Part shown: positions 12,177 to 21,100 of the stretch, piece by piece
Layout: every line of letters starts with the position of its first letter
Numbering within the stretch: the first letter of the stretch is position 1
DNA from: Chrysogorgia sp. JL179-B06
Taxonomy: Eukaryota; Cnidaria; Anthozoa; Scleralcyonacea; Chrysogorgiidae
Direction: 5' to 3'
Assembly (NCBI GenBank): GCA_035772405.1
Contig: JAYKKM010000043.1
Coordinates: 1,067,001-1,131,000 of the forward strand
DNA: 64,000 nt
The notes under the pieces: generated by a model
Seen by the model: the letters and a program-made list of their open reading frames with translations, nothing else
What the model was told of the DNA's origin: nothing
The model's database searches: none
Made by a program: the position numbers and the translations under genes

Positions 12177-15100
12177 CAAATTCAAATATGAAGTAAGTAT
12201 AAGATTACATAAATTGATTTTTATATTCAAATTACAGTTCCCGCCTGGTACCTCAATCGCTACACATTAATATTATTAATACTGTAAGCCTCGCGACTGC
12301 TAACTAGAGAGTAGAGGACCAAATTTTAGTTGGCAGGCTTACGGGTTGAGTACAGATAGATGCGGGAATAACTGCTTGAAATTCTGTTGGGAAACTTCCA
12401 AACGCACGTAGAAAATGTCGCACAATTAATGAAACCAAATTGCCAATGTCAGCGGCAACGAAATACACGATCACAATTTCGAGACAATAGCATAGAATAA
12501 AGACGATAGTTCAAATATATAATTCAATGACAAAACCGTAATCGTGCCGAATAGACTGTTCAATAAACTTGATGTAACGTGTCGTATAAACGTGGTTCGA
12601 CTAAATAGAATAGACATATAAACCTAAATTAATACTAAATACTTAAACCTAACGATTGAACTACATTAAACTAATAAAATACAAATTGTCACTTACAGAT
12701 GTTTTCCCAGTAGCTCTTTAGTCTTTATACCATATATTATAAAGTGTCCTCTCTCTTTGAATTAACTATCTGTACTGATTAGAACATGCGTTTGCGTGTA
12801 CTGATAAAGCACACTTGTCATAAAGGTCCATTAACTAATTAATTAAAACTAATATCCTATAAAGGCTTATTTCTGCTTATCTTTAGCAGCAAATATTTCA
12901 GTCTTCCTGTGTTCAATCACAGACGTCGTATAATTAACTAAAACTTAATAATGTGCGTTTCCGATCCAACATACCGGCCCCTAAATGCGAAATTATTTAT
13001 GTTGAGCATTTCTCAAACATTAGCGGATCGAAAACGATTAACTAATCTATTATAATAACATAAAAATTCATGCAACATGCGATATCAAACCGTTCATTTG
13101 GCAGTTCCTTTTCCTTCCACTCGCTCGACAGTCTCTAGCAGGACAATCTTCGACACCGGTCGATCCAAGGTTGTTGACTTCGTTTTTACCGAGACGCTTC
13201 GCACGAATCCGTCTTTACTGTTGCGGCGAACTTCGAGAATCCTACCCAACGGCCAGTTGTTACGGGGCGAGCCTTCGTCAACGAGAAGCACGATATCTCC
13301 TACGGCGAAGTTCCTTCGAGCCTTGTTCCATCGCTGTCGTTCTTGTAGGCGCGGTAGATACTCTTTCGTCCAACGTTTCCAGAAAATATCAGCGAGGTAT
13401 TGGACTTGTCTCCATTTGCGACGCGAATACGTATCATTGCTGGTAAATACACCGGGTGGGAGCTCGGAACCTGTCCGGAGCAGTAACAGGTGATTCGGGG
13501 TAAGAGCTTCGAGATCTTTGGGATCGTCCGAGACTTTCGTAATCGGTCGGCTGTTCACGATCGCTTCGACTTCGCACATCAGGGTGTTTAATCGCTCGTC
13601 GTCCAATACTTGCTCTTTCGTGATTGCATTCAGAACTTTCCTCACCGTACGAATGCAACGTTCCCAAACACCACCGTGATGAGATGCTTTGGGTGGGTTG
13701 AAGATCCATTTCACGTTTGTTTGCATCAGAAATTGATTGATCTTCACTTGATTCCACGAGTTGATCGACCTTCGCAGCTCTCCGTCTCCGCCTACGAAAT
13801 TCGTTCCGTTATCGGACCGTATCTCTTCTGGCTGACCTCGCCTCGCTACGAATCTTCTCAACGCATTAATAAACGAGTCGGTGTCCAAATTGTTTGCAAC
13901 TTCGATATGCACCGCTCGAATAGCTAGACATGTAAATATTACTCCGTATCTTTTTACATGACTTCGACCTCGTTTTACCGTAAAAGGCCCAAAACAATCT
14001 ACACCAACATTGGTGAATGGTGGTTTTCCCGATGTGACACGATCTTCAGGAAGATCTGCCATCTTTTGCTCTCCGACAGGTCCGTGTCTTTTCTTGCAGT
14101 CGTAACACCGTACCAATACGCTCTTGATTGCGACTCGGGCGCCAATGATCCAGAACCTTTCTCTCAGCAAGGATAGAACATGCTCCAAACCAGAGTGAGC
14201 AGAGAGCGCGTGGTAGTGCTCGATAATCAATGTCACAACGTGATGACTCTTTGGCAATATCATTGGATTCTTCGCTTCTTCCGAGAGTTTAGCATTACGT
14301 AAACGTCCTCCGACACACAGGGTGGAATTCTTCAGGGTGGGGTCAAGCTTGTGAAGGGGACTGGATGGCTTGACTGCTCTCGGAATTACATCGTTTCCAA
14401 TGTTGCAACTTTCTTTCTTTCGAATAGCTGTGATCTCCGTTTGAAATCTCTGTTGTTGCAGAACCTTTACGATCGCGATCTCGGCTTCTCGCAACTCTTC
14501 GACAGCAATCGGTCGAACTTTCATTTCTTTTGGTGCAGACTCCCCTCGAGAACGTCTTTCGCATGATTTACGTAGGGCCGACTTATAACGCAGCATCCAT
14601 GCGACAAACGTCTTCAAACGGTACCACGAAGAGAATTGGTTGAATATCTGATTCATATCTTCGGCGACGGAAGTGGTTGTGATTGCCAGGGATTTACATT
14701 TCTTTACTTCTGGATCTTCTTCTTTGACTTTCGAAAACGCCGTCGGATACTGGTTTTGGCCAGCAGTCTTTTGTTTTACTTAAGAACTCTGGTCCTTCCA
14801 GCCAACGCTTATTCTTCAGCAGATCCTCGATTTCCAGACCCCTAGATGCATCGTCAGCAGGATTCGACTTGGTGTCAACGTAGTTCCATTGTGATGGCAA
14901 CGAGGCGTCGTGAATTGCAGAAACGCGATTTGCGACGAAAGTATGGAATCTGGTATCTTCATTCGCAATATAACTCAACACACAAGTACTGTCCGTCCAG
15001 AACACCGAATCGTTGATTGGAATATCTATTTCTTTCCGGATCGTCTTGTCTAACTTCGTAGCCAAGACAGCTGCTGACAACTCTAACCGTGGGATCGTAA

Positions 15101-18100
15101 CTGACTTCAACGGTGTCAACCTCGACCTGCCCATTACGAATGCGCAATTTATCTTCCCCTTCGAGTCAATCATTCGTAGGTAGGATACAGCTCCATATCC
15201 GCGTTGTGAGGCATCCGAGAAGTGATGTAACTCGGAGGAAACAACTTCGTTGAAATCAGGCGGTTTAAAACAACGGTTGATCTGAAGACGTTTCCAGCTT
15301 GGGTAAGTCTCTCAACCATGCTTCCCAACGCTTCGCATAAACCTCTTGGATCGGGTCATCCCATCCGATGTTCGTTCTACATAGCTCCTGCAGAATCTCT
15401 TTGGCCAACAAAATGAAAGGCGCTGCGAACCCGAGTGGGTCATACACTGACGACACAGTTGACAGAATCCCTCGTCGCGTTAGAGGTTTATCTTTCAACG
15501 AGATCGAAAATCCGAACGTGTCCGCTTCTACGTTCCATAACACTCCGAGAGCACGTTCGGTTGGTAATTCTGCGAGGAAGACTTCTTTGAGAGACTTCGA
15601 TCTTTCTACCTCCGGGACTGACTCGATGACTTTCCTGGAATTTGATAGCCACTTCGTTAGTCGGAAGCCGCCTTTCGAGAGGAGAAGTCGCAATTGCTCG
15701 GCCGTGTCAATCGCTACCTGTTCGTTCTCGGCCGACTTGAGACAATCGTCAACGTAGAAGTTGCGTTTGACTGTGTTGGTGATTTCAGAATCAAATCCGT
15801 CGGCATTGTCGTCAGCTGTCCGTCGTAAGGCAAAATTAGCACAAGTAGGCGAAGATACGCCGCCGAAGAGGTGGACCGTCATCTGGTACTCTTCAGGCTC
15901 GCGGTTGAGGTCGTTGTCGGGCCACCATAGAAACCGTAAGGCGTCGCAATCTTCTGGTCGAACTCGGACTTGGTGGAACATCGCTTCAACGTCGGTCGTC
16001 ATCGCTACTGGTCCTTCGCGGAATCGAGTTAAGACTCCAACCAAGCTGTTGGTGAGATCCGGTCCCTGTAACAATTCCTTGTTTAGAGATGTACCACCGT
16101 ATTCGGCTGCGCAGTCGAACACGACACGAACTTTGTCCGGCTTCTGAGGATGGAAGACGGGGTGATGTGGTAGGTACCAGGTGATATTGCTCTCTTTGCA
16201 GCGTTCTTCCGGGGGTAATTTCCGGGCGTAGCCTTTTTGTAGAAGGTCTTGCATAAACAACGAATACTTCTGGAAAAGGTCGGTATCCTTCACCAATCTT
16301 TTCTTTAGCAACATTAACCTACGTATTGCGACGGGCTTGTTCTTTGGCAGGGATGGCTGCGGGTTCTTCCAAGGTAAAGCTAGCTCGTAATGGCCGTCTT
16401 TCAGCTGTACGGTTTCCCCAGAACTTTTAACGCTCGCTTGTCGGAGACTGACATCGCTACGTCATCTTCTATGTCGTCGAACTCTCGAAAGTTTTTCTCC
16501 AACTCGTTGCTCTGAATAATGTTGGATGTTGCATGTTGATTACCTGTTCGACCCAGTGGTCCGTTTACCGTCCAACCCCAAACAGTTCTCGTAGCGTAAG
16601 GACCATAGGAGTCACATTCTCTAACTTCCTTGGGTTGCAATGCTTTCGGGACGTCATTGCCAATCAAGAGACCAACTTCGCAGTCGATTTCCTCGAGAAC
16701 AATTCCTTGGAGGTGAGGCCAACGATCCACATCACTTTGACGTGATATGTCCTCTTTCGACACGGGTAGCTTGGGGATAGAAAATGCGACTTCGAGGCTG
16801 ACGACCGAACTTTCCAACTTACTTCTTTCCTTTCCCATAGTAGTCAAAGATAGTGTTGTTTGGCTGCCTTTGATAGCGAGCTTCTTCATCAGAGATTCAG
16901 TAACGAACAAAGTGTTAGAACCTCCATCGAGAAAGGCGTATGTTTCGACAGTTTGACCACACCCTTTCGACCTCACTTTCACTGGAACAGTCAGTAGTCC
17001 AGTTATACGTGCTTCGCGACGTTCATCACCTACGTTTACGTAACCGTTTTGCGCGCTCTTCTCCTCGATTTGATGTGGCGACTGGAGCTTGACGTTTTCG
17101 TTTCTGGAGTTTTCTGACTTTCGGTCATCATCTGAATTGGTAGGCTTTCGATGCAGGAATGTCGAGTGTTTGAACTTGCAACCATCGATCTTGCAAAAGC
17201 TTCTCTTGTTGCACAAACGCGCCACGTGACCGGGAGTGAGGCAATTATCACATAGCTTTAGAGAACGCACGAGTTTGAACCGTGAGAGAGCCAATGGCCG
17301 CCGGCGCAGGAAGGGCATTTTACTGGCGCACGAGCTTGGTTGTCGTCGTTTCCTTTCGTAGCGAAGGATGAACCACGAGTGGGTTTCGTGATCTTTCCGC
17401 CGGTACCCTCGAATTTCGTCTCTCTCGAAATTTTGCCAAAAATTGGGTGATTGCTGGATCTCGCTCGTTTTTCGACAAACACCGCAATGTCTTCGATCGT
17501 GATCTCGCGCTGTTTGACTTCGGTGATGTCATCGGCTATGTCACGCCATCTTTGTCGCAAGTTAAATGGCAGTTTCTCCATGATCCTTTGCAGACTATCC
17601 GGATTTTCAATTTTACTAAGATAGCCAATTTGTTTCAATGCGTTTTTACAAGTTATTAGCATAATTGAAAACCGCTGTAAACTCTCACCGTCCTCAGACT
17701 TAATAGATGGGTAATTAATCACACGCTCAACATATGCTGTGGCAATCTGATAATCTCTTCCGTATTTGGTCTTAAGAAGCCGACGTGCTTCTTTGTACCC
17801 TTCGGCAGGACTCATTGACAAACAACTGCGCATTAAATCTTGAACATCACCGGAGGTGTACTGGACGAGATAATATAATCTAGCACTGTCGCTTTGTGTC
17901 TTAATCTCAATCAACTGTTCAAAGGCTTGAATAAAACTGTAGTAATCGATTGGGTTACCATGAAACATGGGTACTTTAGGTGACGGAAGTGTCAAGGCTA
18001 AAGTTTGCTGTTGCTGTTGAATTAATAAGTCTGCTATTTTGGTGTTTGAGGTAATTGGCTCATGTTGCGTGTGCTGGCTAATCGGTTGTTCTGTTGCCAA

Positions 18101-21100
18101 ATTTTGTTCATTTCCCATTACTTGTAATTGTTCATTAGCGAAAGTGGCGGGCCTATTAACGCCTGTCAAATTTGTTTGAGGCCTAGAGGCTTCGTTCCTA
18201 ATATCGCTCCAATTAGTAGCGCGTGGGTTGAGTGAGGTTGACGGGAAATGTCGAGTGTTAGGCGATTGATTAACAGCTTCATGGTTGATTCTGGCATGAT
18301 CTTCCCTGGGGTGTCCCATTACTTTAATTGAACTTGCATGCATTTGGTCACGGCATTGCTTGGACTTGACGTTTTCAGTTGGAGGCGCACCGATTTCGTT
18401 GTAGGTACGTTCTTCCGCAGCAGCTTGCGCTATTTCAGTTTCAAGTTCAAGTTCCTCTCTTTGTTGCTTAAGACAAAGCTCTTGGGTTTGGAGCTCTTGT
18501 CGCCGTTGAAGCCTGATTGCTTCTTCTTCGAGCACTGCCTTTCTTGCAGCAGCCGCAGCCTTTGCGCTAAACGCTGAACCTTTACTAGAGGCACGGGAAT
18601 ACATTGAACCGATTTCAGAGCGGGTATATTTTGATTTTCGTGATGTTCTTGAGCCGAATTCTGTGCCAACATTACTCACGGAATCACTTGGTCTTATCTC
18701 GTTTTGTAAATGTTCGCTTCCGCCTGGCTGACAGAGTTTATTGTCATGAAGCCATGTGGTTATCTTATCTCTAAATGCAGATGTTCTACGCTCTTCTACA
18801 TTATAATAAGCTTCCGATTCCTGTGCATCATCTTCATCGGTTAAATTTGCTTCATAAGTTTCATGCGCCAAATTAAATTGTCTCAAACATTCTTCAAAAT
18901 CGTAGTTTACCCTCTGAACACGTTCCAAGTTATTTACGTCTTTAATCAACTCGGCGAGTTCATTCATTTTGCTCGCGACGCTCGCTTTGGCAGACTTTCT
19001 GGCCATTTTACTTTGATAAATTAGCGTCGCTTTACCCGGATCCGCGCAAGAATTTGAATCGAGTTCGTGATCGTTTATTTCCACTCTTTGTTGGACAGGT
19101 TGACGGGTTTCGTTTGAATCCATACTGAAATGTTCCTTTCAATGAAGATTTGCGGTCGCGTGACTGGTAATTTGACTTTGACAATGAACTGATTGTGTTC
19201 AACTTGGACAGTACGCAATGCCTAACGTATATAGTGGGCATGTATCTTGAGATTTAATCTTCGAACTTATGTAAGCCTCGCGACTGCTAACTAGAGAGTA
19301 GAGGACCAAATTTTAGTTGGCAGGCTTACGGGTTGAGTACAGATAGATGCGGGAATAACTGCTTGAAATTCTGTTGGGAAACTTCCAAACGCACGTAGAA
19401 AATGTCGCACAATTAATGAAACCAAATTGCCAATGTCAGCGGCAACGAAATACACGATCACAATTTCGAGACAATAGCATAGAATAAAGACGATAGTTCA
19501 AATATATAATTCAATGACAAAACCGTAATCGTGCCGAATAGACTGTTCAATAAACTTGATGTAACGTGTCGTATAAACGTGGTTCGACTAAATAGAATAG
19601 ACATATAAACCTAAATTAATACTAAATACTTAAACCTAACGATTGAACTACATTAAACTAATAAAATACAAATTGTCACTTACAGATGTTTTCCCAGTAG
19701 CTCTTTAGTCTTTATACCATATATTATAAAGTGTCCTCTCTCTTTGAATTAACGATCTGCACTGATTAGAACATGCGTTTGCGTGTACTGATAAAGCACA
19801 CTTGTCATAAAGGTCCATTAACTAATTAATTAAAACTAATATCCTATAAAGGCTTATTTCTGCTTATCTTTAGCAGCAAATATTTCAGTCTTCCTGTGTT
19901 CAATCACAGACGTCGTATAATTAACTAAAACTTAATAATGTGCGTTTCCGATCCAACAAATACCTCAACTATAAATCAATGTCCAATCAAAGAGCTAGAT
20001 TTGTACCACGTGATCAGTCAATTTAAACTCGAATTCCCAGCTGAGGCTGGGAATAATAGTGAATTCCCCTCTGTGGAGGGGTATAATAGCGAATAACCCT
20101 CAGTGGAGGTGATTCGACTCGAGTATCACGCACGAAGCCAAATATACCATGCACGAAAACCAAATAACACGCGCGTAAACCAAGACGAGCATGTAAACAA
20201 TCGAGGAACAACAAGACGTTTCAAGATGTTTCTAGACTTTTCAAGACAGCATTCAAGATCGTTTCAGTATAATATATCATTTATAGACCATTCGTTCTGG
20301 AAATCCGTCGAAATATTACACCTCGGGATGATATATCCCTCGGGGTAATATTTCCTCGAATTCCCCTGGCTCCGGGTCTATAAATGATAAATATATTATC
20401 TCATTAATATATGATCTCTTATGGCCAAAAGATGCATGACAATGAGCAGCATAACTAAAAAAATGTGTGTATTCATCACAACTGTTGAAAGAAAGCTCCA
20501 CCAAGCAAATTAGTGACCTTGATGGAGAACTATTAAGAAAAGAAGTGCAACTTAAATCAGGCAGACGGGCTAGAACCTGGTGCAGTAGATATCTGTAAAA
20601 TTTAATGCATTGTTTATGAGGGCAATAGATTTTATTTTTCAGTGTACATGTATTTCTCTTATTAGATATCAAAACTGTTTTTTTCAAGACTCAATTTTTT
20701 CCGTAACCCCTCCTTCTTCTAGTCAGAAATTAACATAACCCCTCCTTCAGCATCCTTAACAATTTTGTAACCCTCCTCACAAACATCTACCCTGCCACCC
20801 ATAAGTAATGACCGTTCCCTTACTGCTATATCGATCGTCAGACGTTAAAACAGTGGATTTAATTAAATAGATCTAACTTTGAACATTACCATGCAACAGA
20901 CGCCATATGAGTTACGTTGTACAGTAACTGTTAGTTTTATTCAATTTAGTTGGAGCCATGCGAATACCTTTAAAGAACCGTCATTACCTAACTGATGCCT
21001 ATATTAATAAGTTCGAGCTTCCAACGAAACCATTTTACAACATTGATCCCGACGGCAACTGCTTCGTGAGCGTCAAAGGCGAGACCGTTAGAGTGACTGG

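Larger units (their letters stand above)
12283..19958 (-). mobile_element. BEL/Pao LTR retrotransposon
   Basis: A complete element of 7676 bp on the minus strand with two 689-bp LTRs and a 5-bp target duplication AATAC (12278-12282 and 19959-19963). Gene order on the minus strand is Gag (DUF1759), zinc knuckles, aspartic protease, reverse transcriptase, RNase H, integrase and a C-terminal DUF5641-type domain, the BEL/Pao order. The two LTRs differ at only two positions that I could see (near 12766 and 12773), so the insertion is recent. The paralogous site in copy B is empty (31445-31455). The coding region has about four single-base frame breaks, surprising for so young an element and possibly assembly errors. 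No convincing tRNA primer site was found. Confidence 0.95.

Noticed and set aside
13077..13493. Plus-strand ORFs across 13.1-18.6 kb
   Set aside because: They lie antisense to the BEL/Pao polyprotein and show no family motifs.
19235..19270. tRNA primer-binding site next to the BEL/Pao 5' LTR
   Set aside because: The bases just inside the LTR (TAAGTTCGAAGATT on the minus strand) do not start TGG, and I could not match them to a tRNA 3' end.
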